NCBI GenBank assembly: GCA_965662725.1
Contig: CBFIIT010000024.1
Coordinates: forward strand, 1-26,103
From: UBA8337 sp965662725
Lineage (GTDB): Bacteria; Pseudomonadota; Alphaproteobacteria; RS24
DNA length: 26,103 bases
Direction: 5' to 3'
Under the pieces are notes generated by a model. It had not been told where the DNA came from, made no database searches, and saw only the letters and a list, made by a program, of their open reading frames with translations. Positions 7,600 to 16,167 of this stretch are shown here, in pieces. Both the position numbers and the translations under genes were made by a program. Each line of letters starts with the position of its first letter. Position 1 is the stretch's first letter.

Positions 7600-8562
7600 A
7601 TGACAGAGCAACGGAAAATGGGCGAGTTCGGTTTGATAACCGAGCTGCTTGCGCCTTTGGCCGATAATGTGGCGGCCGCCAAGCTAACCGATGATGCGGC
7701 AAAGGTGAGCGTGCCGGATGGGCAAGAATTGGTTATCAGCACGGATATGTTGGTCGCCGGTGTGCATTTTCCTGAGACGGCTTCACCTGAATTGGTCGCG
7801 CATCGCCTGGTCGCTTGCAATATCTCTGACTTGGCGGCCAAAGGCGCGGCCCCTTATGGATGTCTTTTAACGCTGGGCATATGCAGCGATTGGGATGACG
7901 CTTTTCTCACTCGCTTTGTCGCCTGTTTTGGCCAATTGCTGGCACAATATGATTTACAGCTTTGGGGCGGCGATACGGTTGCCGCCGCGCAAGGGTTTGC
8001 CGGACTGTCCGTGCATGGCCTCGTGCCGCATGGGCAAATGCTGACCCGAAATGGCGCGAGAGATGGCGATGATGTCTATGTCACCGGCACGATTGGCGAT
8101 GGGTTTTTAGGGCTTCAGCACTGCTTGTCGGGCACGCAAGGCGATACGTTATCCGCCTATGCTACGCCGCAACCGCCTATGGTTTTTGGTTTGGCATTGC
8201 GCGATTTGGCCAATGCCGCGCTGGATGTATCGGATGGATTGATTGCCGATTTGAGGCATATTTGCACCGCCAGTGGCGGCGCTATGCAGATAGAAGCTGA
8301 AAACGTGCCTTTATCGGATGAAGGCAAAGCCTATGCAGAAATAACAGAGCTGCTGACAGCCGGTGATGATTTGCAGATTGCCTTTACCGCATCGGCTGAA
8401 AATAAGGATGCGCTGATAGCGGCGGCGCGCGACTGTGGCGTTCAGCTTAGCTGTATCGGGCGATTCTCTCATATGTCGGGCGGGGCAGAAGATGGTGTCC
8501 GGCTGCTTGCATCGGATGGGCAAGAAATTCATTTGCCAAAGGCGGGTTTCCGCCATTTTTAG
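7600..8562 (+). CDS. thiL: Thiamine-monophosphate kinase
   Basis: ThiL phosphorylates thiamine monophosphate to the active cofactor thiamine diphosphate. The 320-residue protein has the conserved N-terminus GEFGLI at 8-13, the metal/ATP-binding STDMLVAGVHF near 49-59 and the NISDLAAKGA loop. It also has WGGDTV, and DVSDGLIADL in the C-terminal half, all typical of the AIR-synthase-like ThiL fold. An alternative start is the ATG at 7618, which gives MGEFGLI directly. Neither start has a strong ribosome-binding site, so coupling to nusB (3 nt away) is likely. The nusB-thiL-hppA order recurs in alphaproteobacteria. Confidence 0.95.
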   Translation: MTEQRKMGEFGLITELLAPLADNVAAAKLTDDAAKVSVPDGQELVISTDMLVAGVHFPETASPELVAHRLVACNISDLAAKGAAPYGCLLTLGICSDWDDAFLTRFVACFGQLLAQYDLQLWGGDTVAAAQGFAGLSVHGLVPHGQMLTRNGARDGDDVYVTGTIGDGFLGLQHCLSGTQGDTLSAYATPQPPMVFGLALRDLANAALDVSDGLIADLRHICTASGGAMQIEAENVPLSDEGKAYAEITELLTAGDDLQIAFTASAENKDALIAAARDCGVQLSCIGRFSHMSGGAEDGVRLLASDGQEIHLPKAGFRHF

Positions 8563-8708
8563 CATTTTCACGCAATTATCTGTCTAATTTGCCGTTTTTT
8601 TATGCTTTTTCTTGCCATAGCTGCGGTTTTTTGGCATATCTCCCTCACTTTATACGGGGGGAAAATCCGGCTGGTTAAGGCGGGTCCCATAACGAAGAGG
8701 ATTTACTT
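8563..8708 (+). promoter_or_regulatory. Intergenic region carrying the likely hppA promoter
   Basis: This 146-nt gap separates thiL from hppA and is T-rich in its first half. A sigma-70-like pair, TTGCCA at 8612-8617 and CATATC at 8635-8640 with a 17-nt spacer, is the best promoter candidate, but it is weak. A G-run follows at about 8656-8661. GAAGAGGA, 7 nt before ATG 8709, is a good hppA ribosome-binding site. I see no clear intrinsic terminator for thiL, so partial readthrough into hppA is possible. Confidence 0.3.
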
Positions 8709-10820
8709 ATGAGCACTTTGATGTGGCTTATCATTGGGTCAGGTTTGCTCGCCATTGCGTATGGCGTGTGGGCAGCCCGAAGCATTATGGCGGCAGATGC
8801 CGGCAATGAGCGGATGCAAGAAATTGCATCAGCAATTCAGGAAGGCGCAGCGGCCTATTTGAACCGTCAATACCGTGCAATCGGTATCGTTGGTGTGGTT
8901 ATTGCCATTCTGGTTTTCTTCCTCCTCGGCGCGAAAGTGTCGGCAGGCTTTATCGTTGGTGCGGCGCTGTCCGGTGCTGCCGGTTATGTCGGCATGCTGG
9001 TTTCAGTTCGTGCCAATGTTCGCACAACGCAAGCCGCCAGCGAAAGCTTGGGTGCGGGCCTGTCCATGGCATTCCGCTCTGGCGCAGTAACCGGCATGTT
9101 GGTTGCCGGTTTGGCACTGCTCGCAGTGGCCGTTTACTTCGCTATTCTGATTAACGGTTTCGGCCTGTCACCGAGCAGCCGCGAAGTCATTGATGCGCTG
9201 GTCGCTCTTGGCTTTGGTGCTTCGCTGATTTCAATCTTTGCCCGTCTCGGTGGCGGCATCTTCACCAAAGGTGCTGACGTGGGCGGCGACCTTGTCGGTA
9301 AAGTCGAAGCCGGTATTCCGGAAGATGACCCGCGCAACCCGGCGACGATTGCTGATAATGTCGGCGATAATGTCGGTGACTGCGCCGGTATGGCTGCTGA
9401 CTTGTTTGAGACCTATGCCGTAACAATTGTTGCGACCATGGTTTTGAGCTCAATTTTCTTCACCGCCGACGCGCTGTCGATGATGATGTATCCGCTGGCC
9501 ATTGGTGCAACCTGCATCGTGACCTCAATTGCCGGTACATTCTTTGTCCGCTTGGGCGCCAGCAACTCAATCATGGGTGCGCTGTATAAAGGCTTTATCG
9601 CTTCAGCCGTGCTGAGCTTGATTGCCTTGTATTTCGTCACTGATGCGGTTATCGGCCTCGATACTCAGCGTGTCATTGAAGGGCAAGTGTTTGATGGCAT
9701 GAGCCTGTATCTGTGTGGTGTTTTGGGTCTGATCATCACCGGTTTGATTATCTGGATTACCGAATATTATACAGGCGTTAACTACCGTCCGGTGAAATCA
9801 GTAGCTGCCGCTTCTGAAACCGGTCACGGCACAAACGTTATTCAGGGTCTGGCTGTTTCTATGGAAGCGACCGCGCTGCCTGCGATTGTTATTGTTGTCG
9901 GTATCATCGCGACTTACAGCCTTGCCGGTCTGTTCGGGATCGCCATTGCGGTGACCACTATGCTGGCATTGGCCGGTATGGTTGTTGCCCTCGACGCGTT
10001 CGGTCCGGTAACGGATAATGCCGGTGGTATTGCTGAAATGGCTGAACTGCCGGAAAGCGTGCGCGAAACAACTGACGCGCTGGACGCTGTCGGTAACACC
10101 ACGAAAGCGGTTACCAAAGGTTATGCTATCGGTTCTGCCGGTCTCGGTGCCTTGGTACTGTTTGCCGCTTACACGCAAGACTTGCGTTACTTCACCGCCA
10201 ATTCTGACCAGTACAGCTATTTCGCGGGCGTAACGCCGGACTTCTCACTGTCAAATCCATATGTCGTAACCGGCCTGTTTATCGGTGGTTTGCTGCCGTA
10301 TCTGTTCGGTGCCATGGGCATGATGGCTGTTGGCCGTGCAGGTGGTGCGATTGTTGAAGAAGTGCGCCGTCAGTTCAAAGAGAAGCCGGGCATTATGAAG
10401 GGCACTGAGAAGCCGGATTATACCGCTGCTGTTGACCTTTTGACCCGTGCTGCGATTAAGGAAATGATTGTTCCGTCCATGTTGCCGGTTCTGTCTCCGA
10501 TTGCCCTGTATCTGATTGTTGAGCAAATCGCTGACCGTTCAGCCGCTTTCTCAGCATTGGGTGCAATGCTGATGGGCGTTATCGTGACCGGTCTTTTCGT
10601 TGCTCTGTCAATGACTGCCGGTGGCGGTGCTTGGGACAATGCCAAGAAATACATCGAAGATGGCAATCATGGCGGTAAAGGTTCGGAAGCGCATAAAGCT
10701 GCCGTAACCGGTGACACTGTCGGTGACCCGTATAAAGATACGGCCGGTCCGGCGGTTAACCCGATGATTAAAATTACCAATATTGTTGCGTTGCTGCTGC
10801 TGGCCGTTCTGGCTCACTAA
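8709..10820 (+). CDS. hppA: K+-independent proton-translocating inorganic pyrophosphatase
   Basis: HppA couples pyrophosphate hydrolysis to proton export across the inner membrane. The 703-residue length and about sixteen membrane segments are normal. The catalytic loop near 189-235 has the DLVGKVEAGIPEDDP sequence and then DNVGDNVGDCAGMAADLFE, rich in the Mg-PPi-binding aspartates. Further acidic loops follow at ALDAFGPVTDNAGGIAEM and near the C-terminus at GDTVGDPYKDTAGPAVNP. The motif GNTTKAVTKG places lysine at residue 466, the diagnostic position for the K+-independent subfamily (alanine in K+-dependent enzymes). The loop reads GADVGGDLVG where the usual family consensus is GADVGADLVG (G193). 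The gene stands alone with its own terminator. Confidence 0.98.
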   Translation: MSTLMWLIIGSGLLAIAYGVWAARSIMAADAGNERMQEIASAIQEGAAAYLNRQYRAIGIVGVVIAILVFFLLGAKVSAGFIVGAALSGAAGYVGMLVSVRANVRTTQAASESLGAGLSMAFRSGAVTGMLVAGLALLAVAVYFAILINGFGLSPSSREVIDALVALGFGASLISIFARLGGGIFTKGADVGGDLVGKVEAGIPEDDPRNPATIADNVGDNVGDCAGMAADLFETYAVTIVATMVLSSIFFTADALSMMMYPLAIGATCIVTSIAGTFFVRLGASNSIMGALYKGFIASAVLSLIALYFVTDAVIGLDTQRVIEGQVFDGMSLYLCGVLGLIITGLIIWITEYYTGVNYRPVKSVAAASETGHGTNVIQGLAVSMEATALPAIVIVVGIIATYSLAGLFGIAIAVTTMLALAGMVVALDAFGPVTDNAGGIAEMAELPESVRETTDALDAVGNTTKAVTKGYAIGSAGLGALVLFAAYTQDLRYFTANSDQYSYFAGVTPDFSLSNPYVVTGLFIGGLLPYLFGAMGMMAVGRAGGAIVEEVRRQFKEKPGIMKGTEKPDYTAAVDLLTRAAIKEMIVPSMLPVLSPIALYLIVEQIADRSAAFSALGAMLMGVIVTGLFVALSMTAGGGAWDNAKKYIEDGNHGGKGSEAHKAAVTGDTVGDPYKDTAGPAVNPMIKITNIVALLLLAVLAH

Positions 10821-10844
10821 GCAACTCAATAGTTGAAATGCAAA

Positions 10845-10875
10845 CTCCGGCGCAGAAATGTGCCGGGGTTTTTTT
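10845..10875 (+). terminator. Intrinsic terminator after hppA
   Basis: The stem CTCCGGC (10845-10851) pairs with GCCGGGG (10862-10868) around a 10-nt loop and is followed directly by seven T residues (10869-10875). This is a textbook Rho-independent terminator 25 nt after the hppA stop. A second small inverted repeat, CAACT-caat-AGTTG at 10822-10835, lies between the stop and the terminator. Confidence 0.9.
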
Positions 10876-10936
10876 GTTAACTTATAGCGTCTATCACGCT
10901 AGGCTCATCGCATAAAAATAATAAAGCGAGGGCGAG

Positions 10937-11467
10937 ATGAGCCGATATTTTCAATTTATTTCCACCAGCCGTATTTTATGGCTCAATTTTGCACTGACGG
11001 CGTTGTTCGTTGTGCTGATATTTCCATATGTGGCTGCCGGGGTGGAGAGCCTTGATGTGCGTATGGACGGTTATGATCATGCGGAAGTTATGGCGGCCTT
11101 GCAGGGCTATGGGGCAGAAGGGCGAGCGCGATATATCTGGATCAGTCTGATATTGGATACGATTTTCCCGATTGCATATTGCTCATTTTATGCCGGATTG
11201 ATTTATCGCTTCGCGCCGATGGAGCGTTTAAAATTGCTTGCCTATCTGCCGTTGTTTGGTGGGATATTTGACCTCGGTGAAAATCTCCAAATTGTCACTA
11301 TGCTGGCGCAATTCCCCGATATCAGCGTCGCGCAAGCTGAATGGGCAAATCGCTTCACCTTAACCAAATTTGCCATTAGTCGGACAAGCATGGTGCTGGC
11401 GGCACTGGCTTTGTGCTTCGCATTGGGTAAATGGGCGCTTGATAAGCGCAAAGGCGGTGTGACTTAA
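10937..11467 (+). CDS. Conserved-looking four-helix membrane protein of unknown function
   Basis: I do not recognise a named family. The 176-residue protein has four hydrophobic segments at about 13-35, 66-90, 99-121 and 147-167. Polar residues lie inside the membrane segments: D74, P78 and Y81 in the second, and D112, E115 and N116 (FDLGEN) in the third. Such buried residues suggest a ligand-binding or structural site. A loop with many charged residues lies between the first two helices. The start is supported by GAGGGCGAG directly before ATG 10937. It follows the hppA terminator, so it has its own promoter or none that I can define. Its stop shares TTAA with the stop of bamE on the other strand. 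Confidence 0.8.
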   Translation: MSRYFQFISTSRILWLNFALTALFVVLIFPYVAAGVESLDVRMDGYDHAEVMAALQGYGAEGRARYIWISLILDTIFPIAYCSFYAGLIYRFAPMERLKLLAYLPLFGGIFDLGENLQIVTMLAQFPDISVAQAEWANRFTLTKFAISRTSMVLAALALCFALGKWALDKRKGGVT

Positions 11468-11961
11468 AACTCGGTTGGTGACCCGTCGCCGAAGCGGCCC
11501 AAATTACTGAAGATTTGCTGCAGGGCAGAAAGCTCTTGCCCTTGCGTTTGGGTGGTGCGCTTGACAATCGGCACAATGATGCCGTCTTCCAGCTTATAGA
11601 CGCCAAAGTCGCGCAGCTTTTCTTCTTTGTCGAAATAAATCGCCAAGACTTGTCGTTCGATTTCTTCCGGCGCACGATAGCTTTCGGTTACGAAACGGCT
11701 ATAGATGTAATAATAAGCCTGTCCGTTTAGATTGCTGACCGAGGTAGGCGACCCGAAATCGCCGCGCACACTATCCAAAGTTGACGTACCTTTCTCAAGC
11801 CCGTCAACTTGCCTTTGGTCGAAAACATAGCCGCGATTGTCAATCACCGGCGCGCACGCCAAAATGCTGCCCGTAACAAGTGCTATGGCCAGCCACCGCA
11901 TGGGGCGATTGGCCACCCCGTTGTTTTTGATTTCTGCTTTTGCAGTTTCGGAAAATTTCAT
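11464..11961 (-). CDS. bamE: Outer membrane protein assembly factor BamE (SmpA/OmlA lipoprotein)
   Basis: BamE is a small lipoprotein of the beta-barrel assembly machine on the periplasmic face of the outer membrane. The 165-residue product has a lipoprotein signal, MRWLAIALVTGSILAC at 21-36, with lipobox cysteine C36. The SmpA/OmlA domain follows: VDGLEKGTSTLDSVRGDFGSP at about 52-72 (helix-helix), then a strand with a YYYIYSRF patch. The first ATG would put 20 hydrophilic residues before the signal, so the true start may be the ATG at 11901 (M21). The upstream ATG, however, has AGGG at a good distance. Its position upstream of and divergent from the bc1 chaperone/DUF177/plsX group is typical of alphaproteobacteria. 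Confidence 0.88.
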   Translation of the reverse strand: MKFSETAKAEIKNNGVANRPMRWLAIALVTGSILACAPVIDNRGYVFDQRQVDGLEKGTSTLDSVRGDFGSPTSVSNLNGQAYYYIYSRFVTESYRAPEEIERQVLAIYFDKEEKLRDFGVYKLEDGIIVPIVKRTTQTQGQELSALQQIFSNLGRFGDGSPTEF

Positions 11962-12048
11962 TATTTATACCCTGTGCGAAGCTGCTAAATGGGTAGCCAA
12001 TCGTGGGCAGGCTGGCAACCGAAAATTCTGCCATTAGGAGACCGCCTT

Positions 12049-12606
12049 ATGGGACTGTTTGATTTTCTCTCTTTGAATAAAAAGGGGCCGGATTTAACGC
12101 CGGCCTATGTGGCGATTATGGAGCAGGCCCGAAAACCCGATCATTATGGGACAGGGGTGGTGCCGGATAGTTTTGACGGTCGCTTCGATATGCTGGCGGT
12201 TCATGTGCATCTGGTTTTGCGGCGGCTGCGTAGTGAGGGCGTGGCGCGCGATGATATCGGACAGGCTTTGTTTGATATTTTCTTTCGCGACATGGACCAA
12301 GCGATGCGCGAGGCCGGTGTCGGTGATATGGGCGTCGGCAAAAAAGTACGTAAGATGGCGCAAGCCTATTATGGCCGCGCCGCCGCTTATGATGAGGCGT
12401 TGGGCAAGGCGGCACCGGTTGCAGATACTGCGGAAGCGCGGCAGGCATTTTATGATGTTTTGCTGCGCAATTTGCATCCTGATGACAGTTCGACCGCTGA
12501 TGAGGTGCGGTTGAATGCGTTGGTCGATGAGTTATTCGGCTTGGAACAGAAATTGGCGACCCGCTCGGTAGAGGATATTCTCGCGGGTAAGGTTTTTGGA
12601 GCTTAG
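12049..12606 (+). CDS. Ubiquinol-cytochrome c chaperone family protein (CBP3-like)
   Basis: The 185-residue protein matches the bacterial relatives of mitochondrial CBP3/UQCC1, which assist assembly of cytochrome b in the bc1 complex. Visible family features are an N-terminal YVAIMEQARKPDHYG-like segment, the helical core GRFDMLAVHVHLVLRRL, and FDIFFRDMDQAMREAGVGDM. Next come the KVRKMAQAYYGRAAAYD segment and a late LLRNL. I chose ATG 12049 because TTAGGAGA lies just upstream; an in-frame ATG at 11989 lacks such support and adds 20 unlike residues. The DUF177 gene starts 2 nt after the stop. The activity in bacteria is inferred from the family. Confidence 0.88.
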   Translation: MGLFDFLSLNKKGPDLTPAYVAIMEQARKPDHYGTGVVPDSFDGRFDMLAVHVHLVLRRLRSEGVARDDIGQALFDIFFRDMDQAMREAGVGDMGVGKKVRKMAQAYYGRAAAYDEALGKAAPVADTAEARQAFYDVLLRNLHPDDSSTADEVRLNALVDELFGLEQKLATRSVEDILAGKVFGA

Positions 12607-12608
12607 GC

Positions 12609-13178
12609 ATGGAAGAAGATGAAGGCTTTGAAATCCCGTTTGGTGAAGCGGAAATGAGCTTGCTGGTTTTGGCCGATGATGTGCCGCCATCGGGTAAAAA
12701 TATAAAGCACAGTCCGGAAGCCGATATTTGCGCCAAGCTGGCCGTGCGGTTCAACGTCGAAGAGTTGAGCGCGTTTTCATTCGATGCGCTTCTCATGCCG
12801 CTGGATAAAAACTGCCTGCAGGCGACCGGTACGGTGCGCGGGCAGATACGGCAAATATGCGGTGTTACACTGGAGCCGGTTTGGAGCGATATCAGACAAG
12901 ACTTTTCGACCGAGTTTCAGCCCGATGATATGGTGGCCAAATTTATTGTGCCGGAAGATGATTTTGATACTGAATTGCCGGAGGCCATGTATGACGGGCA
13001 GGCCGATATTGGCGAAATGGTGACGCAGGTTTTCGCCATGGAGATACCGGCCTATCCGCGCGCAGAAGGGGCGGAGTTTGCCGGTTATGGGCAAAGCGAG
13101 GCGGAAATTGAGGCGGAAGATAAGAAGCAATCGCCGTTTGCCGCGCTGGAAGCATTGAAGACTGACAGCGATGATTAG
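12609..13178 (+). CDS. DUF177 (YceD-family) protein
   Basis: The 189-residue acidic protein has the DUF177 core: VRGQIRQICGVTLEPV near residues 76-91, then a DFSTEF strand and an acidic linker (PEDDFDTELPEAM). The end segment VFAMEIPAYPRAEG matches the usual 'LALDPYPR' motif. YceD/DUF177 proteins are linked to 23S rRNA or large-subunit maturation in E. coli and plants; a precise role is not settled. In many bacteria rpmF (L32) sits between this gene and plsX, but here no rpmF is present, as is common in alphaproteobacteria. It lies 2 nt after the chaperone gene, and plsX follows after 80 nt. Confidence 0.88.
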   Translation: MEEDEGFEIPFGEAEMSLLVLADDVPPSGKNIKHSPEADICAKLAVRFNVEELSAFSFDALLMPLDKNCLQATGTVRGQIRQICGVTLEPVWSDIRQDFSTEFQPDDMVAKFIVPEDDFDTELPEAMYDGQADIGEMVTQVFAMEIPAYPRAEGAEFAGYGQSEAEIEAEDKKQSPFAALEALKTDSDD

Positions 13179-13258
13179 CGTGGATGCTTGAATTCTAGCT
13201 CAAACAGGCCCATAACAGCCTCGGTTCGGCATATTTGTCGCCACTGTATGAGGGGTCT

Positions 13259-14302
13259 GTGACCAAAACCGTAATTGCAATTGATGCCATGGGCGGAGAT
13301 TTCGGTCCGTCTGTTACTATTGCCGGATTGGCGCGAACGCAAAATGAGCGTCCGCATGCCTCTTTCCTGCTATATGGCGATGAAACGCAAATCAAAACAG
13401 AATTGAAAAAGCATAAAGCCTTGGCCGCAGTGTCAGAGGTTATTCATTGCGAAATGAATGTGCCGATGGATGCGAAACCAAGTGTTGCGCTGCGTCAGGG
13501 GCGCAAAGTATCGGGCATGTGGAAAGCCATTCACGCGGTGAAAGATGGCGAGGCCAATGCCTGTGTATCAGCCGGCAATACCGGCGCGCTCATGGCAATG
13601 TCGAAAATCATTCTGCGCACTCTGCCGGGTATTGAGCGTCCGGCTATTGCCGCTATTTGGCCGACTGTGCGCGGCGAAAGTGTGGTGCTGGATGTCGGTG
13701 CCAATATTGGCGGCACGGCGTCGCAATATGTGCAATTCGCCACTATGGGCGCTGCTTATGCGCGCACTGTCTTGGGCATTAAGAAGCCTGAAATCGGTCT
13801 GCTGAATATCGGTACCGAAGAAATGAAGGGCACGGATGAGGTGAAGAATGCGGCCGAGATTTTGGAGCGTTCGGAACTGAATTTTAAAGGCTATGTTGAA
13901 GGCGACGGTATTGGCCGCGGCGAAGTGGATGTTGTGGTTACCGATGGATTTACCGGCAATATCGCGCTGAAGACGGCTGAAGGCACGGCGCGACAAATGG
14001 GTGAATATTTACGCCAAGCCATGGGCAGCACTTGGTTGACCAAGCTTGGCTATCTGTTTGCGCAAAGTGGCTTTGCGGCCTTGCGTGCGCGTATGGACCC
14101 GAACGCCTCAAATGGTGGTATGTTTTTAGGGTTGAACGGTGTTGTGGTGAAAAGCCATGGCGGCGCAGATGCCGACGGTTTTTCAACCGCTGTCGAGGTT
14201 GCAATCGAGTCGGCTGATGCCGATATGTTGGGTGAAATCACCCGTCGCGTAGAAAAAATTCAAGCTCTGCTTGATGATGCATGGGCAGAGTCGCTAGACT
14301 GA
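13259..14302 (+). CDS. plsX: Phosphate acyltransferase PlsX
   Basis: PlsX converts acyl-ACP to acyl-phosphate for phospholipid synthesis by PlsY. It is a peripheral inner-membrane enzyme. From the chosen start it has 347 residues and shows the conserved AIDAMGGDFGP, then SAGNTGALMA, VVLDVGANIGGTA, the NIGTEEMKG loop, VTDGFTGNIALK and a C-terminal LGLNGVVVKSHG stretch. I chose GTG 13259 because GAGG lies 5 nt upstream (13250-13253) and because homology begins at once. The in-frame TTG at 13235 is possible but has no ribosome-binding site. fabH follows after 25 nt, forming the conserved plsX-fabH pair. Confidence 0.97.
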   Translation: MTKTVIAIDAMGGDFGPSVTIAGLARTQNERPHASFLLYGDETQIKTELKKHKALAAVSEVIHCEMNVPMDAKPSVALRQGRKVSGMWKAIHAVKDGEANACVSAGNTGALMAMSKIILRTLPGIERPAIAAIWPTVRGESVVLDVGANIGGTASQYVQFATMGAAYARTVLGIKKPEIGLLNIGTEEMKGTDEVKNAAEILERSELNFKGYVEGDGIGRGEVDVVVTDGFTGNIALKTAEGTARQMGEYLRQAMGSTWLTKLGYLFAQSGFAALRARMDPNASNGGMFLGLNGVVVKSHGGADADGFSTAVEVAIESADADMLGEITRRVEKIQALLDDAWAESLD

Positions 14303-14327
14303 TTATGCAAACTGCGCGGAGGGCACA

Positions 14328-15302
14328 ATGTTCCGCAAAGCAAAAATTATCGGCACGGGAGCATATCTTCCGGCCACTATCATTACCAATGCGCAACTGG
14401 CGGAAACGCTGGATACCAGTGATGAGTGGATTTCCAGTCGCTCCGGTATCAAGCAGCGTCACCGCGCCGCTGATGATGAAGTAACTTCTGATTTGGCTGT
14501 GCAGGCAGCACAAGAAGCGCTTGCTAATGCCGGTTTGAAAATCGCTGATATTGATTTGATTGTTGTTGCCACGACGACGCCGGACCTTACTTTTCCGGCC
14601 ACTGCCGCAATTGTGCAAAGCAAACTCGCCATGAGCCATGGCGCGGCATTTGATACGCAGGCCGTGTGTAGCGGGTTTGTTTACGGCATGAGTATTGTCT
14701 CAGCCCTATTGGAAAGCGGGCAGGCGACGCGCGCGCTGCTTATCGGGGCGGAAACAATGAGCCGCATAATTGATTGGAGTGACCGCAGCACGGCGGTGCT
14801 GTTCGGTGATGGGGCCGGCGCCGTGGTAATGGAAGCGAGCGAAATTGAAAGCGAAAGCGCGCCGCATATTATCGGCTCTTATTTGCGTTCAGACGGCCAG
14901 TATAAGGATTTGCTGTATGTCGATGGCGGGCCGTCCACTTCAGGCACAACCGGCGTGTTGCGTATGCATGGTAGCGAGGTTTATCGGCATGCAGTTGGCA
15001 ATATTGCAGATGCCATTTCATCTTTATTGGATGCGCATCACGTCACTATTGACGATATTGATTGGTTTGTGCCGCACCAGGCCAATAAGCGGATTATTGA
15101 CGGCGTTGCCAAGCGCATCGGGCTTCCGGCTGAGAAGACGGTTATTACGGTCGATAAGCATGCCAATACCTCTGCCGCCTCCATTCCACTTGCGCTTGAT
15201 AGTCTGGCCAAATCGGGGCGGTTAAAGCGCGGTGATTTGGTAATGCTGGAAGCCATGGGTGGCGGGCTTAGCTGGGGCGCCAATCTTATACGATGGTCAT
15301 AA
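14328..15302 (+). CDS. fabH: 3-oxoacyl-[ACP] synthase III
   Basis: FabH starts each fatty acid by condensing acetyl-CoA with malonyl-ACP. The 324-residue thiolase-fold protein has the full catalytic triad: C114 in DTQAVCSGF, H250 in FVPHQANKRI and N280 in KHANTSAASIPLAL. The GDGAGAVV turn (160-167) and the end sequence GGGLSWGANLI are also diagnostic. GGAGGG at 14318-14323 gives a strong ribosome-binding site 4 nt before the ATG. It is cotranscribed with plsX, and ihfA follows after 76 nt. Confidence 0.98.
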   Translation: MFRKAKIIGTGAYLPATIITNAQLAETLDTSDEWISSRSGIKQRHRAADDEVTSDLAVQAAQEALANAGLKIADIDLIVVATTTPDLTFPATAAIVQSKLAMSHGAAFDTQAVCSGFVYGMSIVSALLESGQATRALLIGAETMSRIIDWSDRSTAVLFGDGAGAVVMEASEIESESAPHIIGSYLRSDGQYKDLLYVDGGPSTSGTTGVLRMHGSEVYRHAVGNIADAISSLLDAHHVTIDDIDWFVPHQANKRIIDGVAKRIGLPAEKTVITVDKHANTSAASIPLALDSLAKSGRLKRGDLVMLEAMGGGLSWGANLIRWS

Positions 15303-15378
15303 AAAGCTGATTTAATTGCATTTTAACCCTTGCAGGCACAATTTGGCTTATGCTTAACTTCGGGTTGAGGAGACAATT

Positions 15379-15684
15379 ATGGCTGGTAAGACGGTAACAC
15401 GTGCTGATTTAAGCGAGATCGTGTACAACACAGTAGGCTTATCGCGCACCGAGTCAGCGCAGATTGTCGAAACCGTTTTAGATGAAATTTCTGACGCATT
15501 GGTTCGCGGTGAAGATGTTAAATTATCTTCCTTCGGATCGTTTCTTGTGCGTCATAAAAACGGTCGTATGGGGCGCAATCCGAAAACCGGGGAAGAAGTG
15601 CCGATTGATCCGCGCCGTGTACTCAGCTTTCGCGCCAGCCATGTGCTGAAAGATAAAATCAATAAAATGGCAGGCCTTGAATAG
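15379..15684 (+). CDS. ihfA: Integration host factor subunit alpha
   Basis: IHF-alpha pairs with IHF-beta to bend DNA at promoters, origins and recombination sites. The 101-residue protein has the HU/IHF fold. The dimer core contains VKLSSFGSFLVRHK at 47-60. The beta-arm contains GRNPKTGEEVPI, with the intercalating proline P68. Starting TVTRADLSEIVY and ending near INKMAGLE fits the alpha rather than the beta subunit. GAGGAGA lies just before ATG 15379. The 76-nt gap after fabH may hold its own promoter. A MerR regulator follows after 9 nt, a conserved alphaproteobacterial pairing. Confidence 0.96.
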   Translation: MAGKTVTRADLSEIVYNTVGLSRTESAQIVETVLDEISDALVRGEDVKLSSFGSFLVRHKNGRMGRNPKTGEEVPIDPRRVLSFRASHVLKDKINKMAGLE

Positions 15685-15693
15685 GGTCTATTG

Positions 15694-16086
15694 ATGAGTT
15701 CCGAAAAATCAGAAAAGGCTCTTCGCACAATTAGCGAGGTGGCTGATGCGCTGGATGTGAAGCCGCATGTATTGCGGTTTTGGGAAAGCAAGTTTGAACA
15801 AATCAAACCAATGAAACGAGCTGCCGGTCGTCGCTATTATCGGCCTGAAGATGTTGAGCTGATTGCCGGTATCAAAGAATTGCTGCACGGGCAGGGGATG
15901 ACCATTAAGGGTGCGCAAAAGCATATTAAAGATAATGGCATTGCCGATGTGCGAGCAATGGCCGGCGGCAGTAAGCCAAAAGTCGAACCGCTTAATGAAA
16001 TCGGGTTGGGCCGCCGCAGTAAATTGGAAGCGGCACGTCAAAACCTTGTTCAAGCGCGCATTTTATTGGTCGGTGAAGACGGTTAA
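15694..16086 (+). CDS. MerR-family transcriptional regulator
   Basis: The 130-residue protein has an N-terminal winged-helix MerR domain. The helix-turn-helix is around residues 11-35 (TISEVADALDVKPHVLRFWE) and the wing AGRRYYRPEDVELI around 43-56. A helical segment follows, then a basic tail. It lacks the cysteines of metal-sensing MerR proteins and has no long effector domain, so the signal is unknown. I chose ATG 15694 over the in-frame TTG three bases earlier. AGGGT lies upstream. Its position directly behind ihfA and before tRNA-Pro is a familiar alphaproteobacterial order. Confidence 0.92.
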   Translation: MSSEKSEKALRTISEVADALDVKPHVLRFWESKFEQIKPMKRAAGRRYYRPEDVELIAGIKELLHGQGMTIKGAQKHIKDNGIADVRAMAGGSKPKVEPLNEIGLGRRSKLEAARQNLVQARILLVGEDG

Positions 16087-16167
16087 GCGACAATAGAATT
16101 CGGCGTCATCCCTACAACTTGGTCACACTTGCCTTTTGGGCTGAAACTGCCTAGTAAAAGTCAAGTT

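Noticed and set aside
8588..8640. Intrinsic terminator after thiL in the T-rich stretch
   Set aside because: There are T-runs but no GC-rich stem directly before them.
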